Shown here: positions 1-4,862 of the stretch, in pieces | Numbering within the stretch: position 1 is the first letter of the stretch | Layout: each line of letters begins with the position of its first letter | Assembly: GCA_003552365.1 (NCBI GenBank) | Contig: PUKR01000188.1 | Span: 1 to 5,644 of the forward strand | From: Syntrophomonadaceae bacterium | GTDB lineage: Bacteria > Bacillota > Dethiobacteria > DTU022 | Direction of reading: 5' to 3' | Length of the DNA: 5,644 bases | The notes under the pieces: model-generated | What the model was told of the DNA's origin: nothing | Seen by the model: only the letters and a program-made list of their open reading frames with translations | Database searches by the model: none | Translations under genes and position numbers: made by a program

Positions 1-740
1 CATTATACCGTATAGAAGTTTCCCTGTTAAAAGATAAGGCTACTTTGACAATAGATACCAGCGGACCCGGCTTGCACAAAAGGGGTTACCGGCTTGCAGG
101 CAGCGAAGCTCCTTTAAGGGAAACCCTCGCCGCCGCACTTGTTTATATTTCCCGCTGGAAGCCGGATACCACTTTAATCGACCCCTTCTGCGGATCGGGA
201 ACTATCCCTGTTGAGGCTGCCATGATCGGACAAAACATTGCCCCCGGTTTAAGCCGTAGATTTGCCTCAGAACAATGGCCCAATATTCCTAAATCCTACT
301 GGCAAGAGTGCCGAAAAGAAGCCCATGAACTGGCCCTATATGACCGGCAGCTGGATATCACCGGCACTGACGTGGATCCCGGGGTGATTAAAATTGCCAG
401 GGAAAATGCCGCGGAAGCAGGAGTGGATCAGCAAATTCACTTCCAGGCCAGACCTTTTAACGAACTTAGCTCCAAAAAGAAATACGGGAAAATAATTTGC
501 AATCCCCCGTACGGGGAAAGGTTAAATGAACATAAAGAAGTAGAAAAGCTTTACAAGCAAATGCGGAAAATTTTCAACCAGCTCGATACCTGGTCCTTTT
601 ACATCCTCACCGCACATGAAAACTTTGAAAATATCTTCGGCAAGAAAGCTTCCAAAAGGCGCAAGCTGTACCATGGCAATATAAAAGTTCACTACTACCA
701 GTACTTTGGCCCACGCCCTCCCAAAAAACATCAGGTTTAA
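1..740 (+). CDS. THUMP-type class I SAM-dependent rRNA methyltransferase (RlmL N-terminal domain/YpsC-like), 5'-truncated by window edge
   Basis: This is the C-terminal catalytic part of an RNA guanine-N2 methyltransferase of the YpsC/RlmL kind, a cytoplasmic enzyme that transfers a methyl group from S-adenosylmethionine to 23S rRNA. The frame is open from base 3, so the TTG at 45 is internal and not the start; the N-terminal THUMP RNA-binding domain must lie left of the window. Visible motifs are the family signature DTSGPGLHKRGYR (bases 54-92), the SAM-binding motif I DPFCGSGTIPVEAA (180-221), motif II GTDVDP (363-380), and the catalytic NPPYGERL (501-524), typical of enzymes that methylate the exocyclic amine of guanine. 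The stop is TAA at 738-740. The exact rRNA position is inferred from the family only. No strong terminator follows. Other THUMP methyltransferases, such as those acting on tRNA, are a less likely alternative. Confidence 0.9.
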   Translation, partial: LYRIEVSLLKDKATLTIDTSGPGLHKRGYRLAGSEAPLRETLAAALVYISRWKPDTTLIDPFCGSGTIPVEAAMIGQNIAPGLSRRFASEQWPNIPKSYWQECRKEAHELALYDRQLDITGTDVDPGVIKIARENAAEAGVDQQIHFQARPFNELSSKKKYGKIICNPPYGERLNEHKEVEKLYKQMRKIFNQLDTWSFYILTAHENFENIFGKKASKRRKLYHGNIKVHYYQYFGPRPPKKHQV

Positions 741-759
741 GGGCAACCTATAAACTCCC

Positions 760-788
760 TGTAAACATTTATAAGAATTGTGTAAACA
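760..788. repeat. Direct repeat of TGTAAACA, 21-base period
   Basis: Two identical octamers begin at 760 and 781, exactly 21 bases apart, which is two turns of B-form DNA. The reverse complement, TGTTTACA, reappears at 1063-1070 across the top of the terminator hairpin behind the lipoprotein gene. The arrangement could be an operator with two half-sites on one DNA face. A repeated octamer in an AT-rich gap of this length can also arise by chance, so function is only inferred. Confidence 0.35.
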
Positions 789-860
789 ATTGAAGTTTTG
801 GCAGGTTATTTACTGAACCTCCTTGAAGTGAGTAGGCGAGTTAAATAAAGATTAAAAAGT

Positions 861-866
861 GAGGTG
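861..866 (+). promoter_or_regulatory. Ribosome binding site of the 41-aa lipoprotein gene
   Basis: GAGGTG lies six bases before the ATG at 873. This is good Shine-Dalgarno spacing and is main support for the short reading frame being translated. Confidence 0.7.
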
Positions 867-872
867 TAAAAA

Positions 873-998
873 ATGAAAAAGTTAATCGCAGTCTTTTTAA
901 CACTTCTCCTGCTAGGAGCGCTGAGTTTTTCAGTAATGGGTTGTGATCCGGATGCACCGCCACCGGAAGAACCGGTAGAAGAAAACGGTGATCTGTAA
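873..998 (+). CDS. Small lipoprotein, 41 aa, acidic proline-rich mature peptide
   Basis: A short gene encoding a predicted secreted, lipid-anchored peptide of unknown function. It starts at ATG 873 behind GAGGTG and stops at TAA 996-998. Residues 2-3 are lysines, residues 4-20 are a hydrophobic core rich in Leu, and a lipobox V-M-G-C puts the modified cysteine at residue 24. Signal peptidase II would leave an 18-residue mature peptide, beginning CDPDAPPPEEP, with seven acidic and no basic residues. Nothing in it suggests an enzyme. The signal sequence, lipobox, ribosome binding site and the terminator 52 bases downstream together make it a convincing gene despite its size; it is probably monocistronic. 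It could be a cell-surface decoration, a small membrane-associated partner protein, or the precursor of a signal peptide; the sequence does not decide. Confidence 0.75.
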   Translation: MKKLIAVFLTLLLLGALSFSVMGCDPDAPPPEEPVEENGDL

Positions 999-1049
999 AA
1001 AGTTAATGAGTATAAGCAAGATTTCCACCTGCTAAAGCTTATTAGCACG

Positions 1050-1089
1050 AAGCGGCCCGGGGTGTTTACAACCCCGGGCCGCTTTATAT
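1050..1089 (+). terminator. Strong intrinsic terminator after the lipoprotein gene
   Basis: A perfect 14-bp stem is formed by bases 1050-1063 (AAGCGGCCCGGGGT) and 1071-1084 (ACCCCGGGCCGCTT), with a seven-base loop. It is very GC-rich and is followed on the + strand by TTTATAT, a short T-rich tail. On the opposite strand the stem is followed by TTCGTGC, with no T run, so it should act mainly on rightward transcripts. It insulates the HDAC-family gene from the genes to its left. Confidence 0.85.
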
Positions 1090-1235
1090 CTTAACCTTCC
1101 TCAGCTACATGCGCCGGCTAAGCCAGGTATTCCATTATATCCTTTCCTCTTTTTAAATAATGCCGGATAAATTTAAACCTGCACAGGCAATATTAAATAT
1201 ACTTGCTTGTAAAAAAAGGATTTTTCCAGTTATTT

Positions 1236-1264
1236 TTGAACTAATTATTCAGGATTGCTAAAAC
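1236..1264 (+). promoter_or_regulatory. Probable sigma-A-type promoter of the HDAC-family gene
   Basis: TTGAAC (1236-1241) and TAAAAC (1259-1264) are separated by 17 bases, each matching four of six consensus positions. TG at 1256-1257 gives an extended -10 element (TGnTAAAAC). Transcription would begin around 1270-1272, leaving a leader of roughly 37 bases. The position between the upstream terminator and the gene fits, but the match is moderate. Confidence 0.4.
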
Positions 1265-1290
1265 ATAAAACCGTTAGGTCCCATAATTTT

Positions 1291-1297
1291 GGAGGTG
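1291..1297 (+). promoter_or_regulatory. Ribosome binding site of the HDAC-family gene
   Basis: GGAGGTG pairs well with the 3' end of 16S rRNA and lies ten bases before the ATG at 1308. The spacing is slightly long, but no other start codon in this frame lies nearer. Confidence 0.6.
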
Positions 1298-1307
1298 TTC
1301 GGTTACA

Positions 1308-2063
1308 ATGAAAATTTACTTTCACAAAGATTTTCTACAGCATTACGCCTTTGATCCGGCGGCGGAACCGGGAAGACTTGATCCGACCCTGGCAAAACTT
1401 AAACAAAAGTATACTTTAACTGAACCGCAGGCCGCCGGCAAGGAGGATATTCTGCGCGTCCATACCGAGCGGCACCGGCAAAATATAGCCCGCGATGAGC
1501 TGCTTTACCACACAGCCATGCTGGCTGCAGGGGCGTCCATAAGTGCGTCCGAAACCGCCATGGAAAAAGAATTTGCTTTTGCCCTCTGCCGCCCCCCGGG
1601 TCACCATGCTTCCGAAGATTCCTGCTGGGGCTTTTGCTATTTTAACAATATCGCAGTAGCCGTAAGCCGTCTACTTGAAAAAGGCAGAATCGAATCCGCT
1701 ATAATCGTTGATTTTGATTTACATTACGGGGACGGAACAGCAAATATTTTCCAAAGAAACCCGGCCGTGTCCTTCTGGCACAGCCGGGTCAGCCCCTCGG
1801 ACCGCTTCATCAATACCCTTGAAAAAGACCTTGAGGGAAAAAACCCCGATTTAGTAGCAGTTTCTGCAGGATTCGATCGGGGAGTCAACGATTGGGGAGG
1901 AATGCTCACCAGGGAAGATTACGAGAAAATAGGCAGCATTCTGGGCAATTTTGCAAGGGAAACCTGTGAAAACCGGCTTTTTGCCGTCCTGGAAGGAGGC
2001 TATAATCCGGAAGCCCTGGCCGTCAATATCGAGGCATTCCTTAACGGCCTGGCAAAAAGTTAA
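1308..2063 (+). CDS. Zinc-dependent deacetylase of the histone deacetylase/AcuC/acetylpolyamine amidohydrolase superfamily, short form
   Basis: A predicted cytoplasmic Zn2+ amidohydrolase of 251 residues that removes acetyl or other acyl groups from lysine side chains or from small amines. All core catalytic elements are present: RPPGHH at residues 95-100 with the active-site His99-His100 pair; GFCYFNN at 108-114; DFDLHYGDGT at 135-144, where Asp137 and His139 should bind zinc and Asp135 serves the charge relay; SAGFD at 186-190, where Asp190 is the third zinc ligand; and LEGGYN at 228-233 with the transition-state Tyr232. It is shorter than typical family members (300 or more residues), chiefly because the loop between VSFWH (155-158 region) and SAGFD lacks the usual PGTG-containing segment, and the loop before residue 70 is also brief. 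It has its own likely promoter and stands alone. Its substrate (acetylated protein, acetylpolyamine or other) cannot be told from sequence. No signal peptide is seen. Confidence 0.9.
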   Translation: MKIYFHKDFLQHYAFDPAAEPGRLDPTLAKLKQKYTLTEPQAAGKEDILRVHTERHRQNIARDELLYHTAMLAAGASISASETAMEKEFAFALCRPPGHHASEDSCWGFCYFNNIAVAVSRLLEKGRIESAIIVDFDLHYGDGTANIFQRNPAVSFWHSRVSPSDRFINTLEKDLEGKNPDLVAVSAGFDRGVNDWGGMLTREDYEKIGSILGNFARETCENRLFAVLEGGYNPEALAVNIEAFLNGLAKS

Positions 2064-2093
2064 CCCGTTTTACTCTATCAATTCAACAACGGG
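2064..2093 (-). terminator. Weak candidate terminator of the acylase operon in the convergent junction
   Basis: On the minus strand CCCGTT (2093-2088) can pair with AACGGG (2069-2064), followed by TTAACTTTTT running into the 3' end of the HDAC-family gene. The stem is only six base pairs and the loop is 18 bases, so this is a weak call. No better terminator for either convergent gene is visible near the junction. Confidence 0.2.
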
Positions 2094-4475
2094 CGAAAAA
2101 ACTGTGCTGCTCGCCCATTCTCTTTCCGGATCCCGGGGTAGTTCCGTGTTATAATATTCTCCTGCCAGCCAGGTTTCAAGCTGATCGCTGTAGTGAGGGC
2201 TCAAAGGATGGCCCGATTGTCCCCCGGCAATAACGGCCCTTATATTTACCGTATCCCCCATTTCCGCGATATAGCGCAGGCCGGCTCCTCCAATTACATT
2301 AAAGGGATCATCAAGCGCATAGCGGGCCCTGCCTGTTGTCATGTGATCACCCCCGTAAGGATACGGGCCCCGGTTAAAAAGGTAATCGCCGATTACAGGA
2401 GCTACACCAAGATCGTGTTCAAAGATTATAGTTTGCAGCTCATCCCAGCGCCAGTCACCGGTATCGGGTCCGAGCAATTCCGTCAGCTCTTCTAATGAGC
2501 GGGAATAGCTTTCCAGCAGCGGCTGAGCAAGGCCTTCCGGGAGCCATGCCGATTCTTCTATCTCCAGCAAGTATTCTAGAGAATTATAAGCTATATAATC
2601 GTGTCTTAAGAATTCTTCAAAAAGCTCGCTGCCCAGTTTATCCCGGAACACTTCTTCCATAAGTTTAAGGTACCAAACCTGGAACAGCGCCGCCGCGGAT
2701 GAATCTTTTTCATTCACCGGTTCTTCCGCCCATTGTTTGAGGAGTTCCAGGCTCTCTCTTTCGGTTTCATCCAGCTTACCGGTATTATTAACAAGGACAT
2801 CGAGAAACTGGGGCAGCCTGTCCTGTGCATGACGGTTGTGCCAGTCAGTTTGCAGGTTCTTGGAATCTTTTAGGCTCACCGTTCCTGCTGCTCCAAGAAA
2901 ATCGGCTATGTGCTGTTTGCGGTAATGAGGCGCATTATCCAGGCTGATTATGTACGGGTAATCATCTGTTTCCACCCGGTGATTGGCAGTGGCGATATAG
3001 TCTTCCGGTGGGTTATAAACTACCGGCATTTCCTCAAGCGGAATAAAACCGTCCCAACCATGACCTTCTTCCCAACCGGGGGAAGGCATCAACCCCCGGC
3101 CCTCTTTTCTTACCGGCAAATTGCCGGCAACCCTGAACCCGATATTGCCTTTTACATCAGCATAGACAACAGCCTGCACGGGAACAGAGAAATGAACAAT
3201 GGCATCGTTAAATTCATCCCAGCTTGTAGCCCGGTTTAACTTGAAAACCGAGTCCGCCGTGCTGGTTTCAACTTCATAAGCAGTCCAGCGTAAACTCATG
3301 GGTGGATCCTCTGAAATCAAGGGCCCGTGCCGGGTGTAAATTACCTCCACTATTTCAGGTTCATCCTGTCCTTCTACCCACACCTCTTCCAAGTCTACCT
3401 CGGCTTCGTACCACTCCCCGTCATATTTAAACTTATGTGGATTGTCAGGGTGGCGTTTTTCAATGAAAAGATCCTGGGTATCGCCGATATTGGTCATCCC
3501 CCAGGCGATACTCCGGTTATTACCGATAATTACTCCGGGTGACCCTGGAATGGACCACCCATACAAACTTAGCTTATCCTCACCACCCAGGATAAGCGAA
3601 TTTTCGTACCATATCGAAGGCAGTCCCAGGCTCAGGTGAGGATCGTTAGCCATAACAGCGGTTCCCGTAGCCGAAAGCCTCGGACTGATTACCCAGCTGT
3701 TACTGCCCAGTCGGGGCACTGACTTGAACTCTTCCAGGGAGGTTTCTTCAAGAAAATCTACCAGCTTTGCCTGAAGCGGTTTTTCACCTTTAGCCTCGGC
3801 CGCCCGCTCGGGTGTCCAAATCCTGGGGGTGTCCCAATCGTCATAAGGAGGCAGGATCTCGTTGAAGAGTTCTTGCTCAAGTTCTTCGGCCATTGCATAA
3901 CGCAGGGTCTCTTCACGCCAATTGCCACCGAGGTCAAAAGCCATCAGACTTATTATTCCCACAGAGTCAAGTGGAGTCCACGGTTCAGGTTCAAATCCAA
4001 GCAGCCTGAATTCCACCGGCAGGGGGTTATTCTCCATGTAAGCGTTAACACCCCGGGTGTAGTTTTCTAAAATATCCTGGCTTCTTGAGGTAGTGTTTTC
4101 CAGCATTCTTTCCGCTATTCGCTTTAACCCTACTTTGCGCAGGTAGCTGTCCGTCGAGAGCTGGTCTTCACCAAGCACTTCGCTTAAGCGACCCTGGACT
4201 ACCCTGCGCTGCAGCTCCATCTGCCAGAGGCGGTCCTGGGCATGCAGGTAGCCCTGCACATAGTGCAAATCACTTTCTTCTTGCGCTTCGATAAACGGCA
4301 CCCCCCGGGCATTCCTGTTCACAGTCACTTCCACTTGCAGCTCATCCAGGGTGATTTCTTCACTGTAATCAGGCAAGCCGGACCGTAAAAAAGAATATCC
4401 CAGTACACCACCGCCGGCCAGCAATACAACCAGCGCAACTAAAACAGCCAGCACAATTCTTTTTCTTTTGCTCAC
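2070..4475 (-). CDS. Penicillin acylase family protein (Ntn hydrolase), membrane-anchored
   Basis: An 801-residue precursor of a self-cleaving N-terminal-nucleophile amidohydrolase, exported and likely tethered outside the membrane. The start is GTG at 4473-4475, supported by a purine-rich Shine-Dalgarno site five bases upstream. Residues 3-6 are KRKR, followed by a single hydrophobic segment (about 7-29) that looks like a signal anchor. The alpha-chain region runs to about 235. Autocleavage should occur at Gly257-Ser258 in the motif LGSNSWVIS, leaving Ser258 as nucleophile of a 544-residue beta chain. NDPH puts His280 at beta position 23, and TANHR puts Asn498 at beta 241, matching the oxyanion Asn of penicillin G acylase. 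Further family motifs are IPGSPGVIIGNNRSIAWG (309-326) and GDHMTTGRARYA (709-720). The protein is visibly rich in Glu and Asp. Relatives act on beta-lactam side chains, acyl-homoserine lactones or cell-wall amides; which applies here is unknown. It is the second gene of a probable two-gene operon. Confidence 0.93.
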   Translation of the reverse strand: MSKRKRIVLAVLVALVVLLAGGGVLGYSFLRSGLPDYSEEITLDELQVEVTVNRNARGVPFIEAQEESDLHYVQGYLHAQDRLWQMELQRRVVQGRLSEVLGEDQLSTDSYLRKVGLKRIAERMLENTTSRSQDILENYTRGVNAYMENNPLPVEFRLLGFEPEPWTPLDSVGIISLMAFDLGGNWREETLRYAMAEELEQELFNEILPPYDDWDTPRIWTPERAAEAKGEKPLQAKLVDFLEETSLEEFKSVPRLGSNSWVISPRLSATGTAVMANDPHLSLGLPSIWYENSLILGGEDKLSLYGWSIPGSPGVIIGNNRSIAWGMTNIGDTQDLFIEKRHPDNPHKFKYDGEWYEAEVDLEEVWVEGQDEPEIVEVIYTRHGPLISEDPPMSLRWTAYEVETSTADSVFKLNRATSWDEFNDAIVHFSVPVQAVVYADVKGNIGFRVAGNLPVRKEGRGLMPSPGWEEGHGWDGFIPLEEMPVVYNPPEDYIATANHRVETDDYPYIISLDNAPHYRKQHIADFLGAAGTVSLKDSKNLQTDWHNRHAQDRLPQFLDVLVNNTGKLDETERESLELLKQWAEEPVNEKDSSAAALFQVWYLKLMEEVFRDKLGSELFEEFLRHDYIAYNSLEYLLEIEESAWLPEGLAQPLLESYSRSLEELTELLGPDTGDWRWDELQTIIFEHDLGVAPVIGDYLFNRGPYPYGGDHMTTGRARYALDDPFNVIGGAGLRYIAEMGDTVNIRAVIAGGQSGHPLSPHYSDQLETWLAGEYYNTELPRDPEREWASSTVFSPVVELIE

Positions 4476-4480
4476 CTTAA

Positions 4481-4490
4481 CCCCCCTCCC
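4481..4490 (-). promoter_or_regulatory. Ribosome binding site fixing the GTG start of the acylase
   Basis: On the minus strand GGGAGGGGGG ends five bases before the GTG at 4475. No ATG in frame lies nearby, so this site decides for the GTG start and for a protein beginning with the KRKR-plus-hydrophobic anchor. Confidence 0.7.
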
Positions 4491-4499
4491 GGGCTTCTT

Positions 4500-4760
4500 C
4501 TATCTGTCTCTTTCCAGATCATAGATTAATTTTTCCAGGTACCATTCTTCCGAACGGTCCGGGTACCGTTCTTTTAAACGATCTATATGCCGTTCAATCG
4601 TCTGATCGGCTTCATCCCGGGGAAGCCTCAGTTGGCGCCTCGCTTCCTGCCTCAGTGATTTAACTTTTCCCGCTCCCCCCGGGCTGCCGCTTTTCCTGCG
4701 GAGGAAGTAAAAAGCGATCAGGATTGCCAGCACTATAAATAGAATAGTAATCGGATCCAT
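4500..4760 (-). CDS. Small single-pass membrane protein, 86 aa, function unknown
   Basis: I do not recognise this protein. It has one transmembrane helix at about residues 4-20, then RRK (21-23), a Gly/Pro/Ser-rich linker (24-31), and a highly charged, probably helical tail. The tail holds a repeated ER-x-x-DR pattern (ERHIDR 56-61, ERYPDR 64-69) and ends EEWYLEKLIYDLERDR (71-86), which has the look of a conserved motif. The positive charges after the helix suggest the tail is cytoplasmic. A TTG at 4763 precedes the ATG at 4760, but GAGGAGG (4772-4766) is only two bases from the TTG and five from the ATG, so I choose the ATG. The gene lies 24 bases upstream of the acylase and behind a good promoter, so the two are likely co-transcribed; a helper or membrane-partner role for the acylase is inference only. 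Confidence 0.75.
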   Translation of the reverse strand: MDPITILFIVLAILIAFYFLRRKSGSPGGAGKVKSLRQEARRQLRLPRDEADQTIERHIDRLKERYPDRSEEWYLEKLIYDLERDR

Positions 4761-4765
4761 CAAAT

Positions 4766-4772
4766 CCTCCTC
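4766..4772 (-). promoter_or_regulatory. Ribosome binding site of the small membrane protein
   Basis: Minus-strand GAGGAGG is followed by ATTTG and then ATG at 4760. The five-base spacing favours this ATG over the TTG immediately before it. Confidence 0.7.
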
Positions 4773-4804
4773 ACTTTTCTTTGCTGCAAAGTTACTTTTA
4801 TATA

Positions 4805-4835
4805 ATTATATCATTGAAAAACCGGCGGAGTACAA
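4805..4835 (-). promoter_or_regulatory. Extended -10 promoter of the membrane protein/acylase operon
   Basis: Reading the minus strand, a perfect TATAAT (4810-4805) is preceded by TGA (4813-4811), giving the extended -10 TGnTATAAT. The -35 region is poor: TTGTAC at 4835-4830 is 19 bases away, which is acceptable because extended -10 promoters depend less on the -35 box. Transcription would start near 4798, leaving a leader of just under 40 bases. The site lies in the 102-base gap after the sirtuin gene. Confidence 0.55.
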
Positions 4836-4862
4836 TAAATTTAACTAAAACGAAGTATTCTT

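Larger units (their letters stand above)
741..872. other. Intergenic gap with direct repeat and small inverted repeat; no clear promoter
   Basis: This AT-rich gap separates the methyltransferase from the lipoprotein gene. It contains the octamer TGTAAACA twice (760-767 and 781-788). The second copy sits within a perfect 6-base inverted repeat, AATTGT / ACAATT with a GTAA centre (776-791). TATAAG at 770-775 resembles a -10 box but has no acceptable -35 box 16-18 bases upstream. TTGAAG at 823-828 with TAAAGA at 846-851 has the right spacing but a poor -10, and would place the start of transcription almost on the ribosome binding site. I therefore do not call a promoter. No U-tailed hairpin ending the methyltransferase transcript is visible. 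Confidence 0.4.
999..1307. other. Intergenic region between lipoprotein gene and HDAC-family gene
   Basis: This 309-base stretch holds no convincing gene. From the left it contains a small imperfect hairpin (GCTAA 1031-1035 with TTAGC 1042-1046), the strong terminator at 1050-1089, an AT-rich section from about 1090 to 1235 in which I see no structured RNA or conserved motif, a probable promoter at 1236-1264 and a ribosome binding site at 1291-1297. Nothing in it resembles a riboswitch or T-box that I can recognise. Confidence 0.6.

Noticed and set aside
45..47. TTG as the start codon of the methyltransferase
   Set aside because: The frame is open to the left edge, and the upstream residues (YRIEVSLLKDKAT) continue the family pattern directly into DTSGPGLHKRGYR; no Shine-Dalgarno site precedes the TTG.
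760..776. TnrA/GlnR-like operator
   Set aside because: Matches 11 of 13 specified positions of TGTNANAWWWTNTNACA but misses two conserved ones, and the adjacent genes have no link to nitrogen metabolism; AT-rich DNA gives such matches easily.
806..1048. An 80-codon minus-strand open frame over the lipoprotein gene
   Set aside because: It lies antisense to a gene with a ribosome binding site, lipobox and terminator, has no recognisable domain, and its composition looks like that of a reversed coding frame.
1209..1227. Hairpin with T run on the minus strand (GGA-AAAA-TCC then seven T)
   Set aside because: The stem is only three base pairs and no minus-strand gene ends there.
1951..2154. A plus-strand frame of 67 codons overlapping the end of the HDAC-family gene
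   Set aside because: It overlaps two confidently identified genes in a different frame or strand and has no ribosome binding site or recognisable motif.
2193..3639. Several plus-strand open frames of 65-109 codons inside the acylase gene
   Set aside because: They are antisense to a clearly conserved 801-residue protein, lack Shine-Dalgarno sites and show no domain features.
4552..4575. Terminator-like inverted repeat GAACGGT / ACCGTTC followed by TTTT on the + strand
   Set aside because: It lies inside the coding region of the small membrane protein (codons for ERYPDRS), no + strand gene runs into it, and the minus strand has no T run after it; probably a by-product of codon choice.
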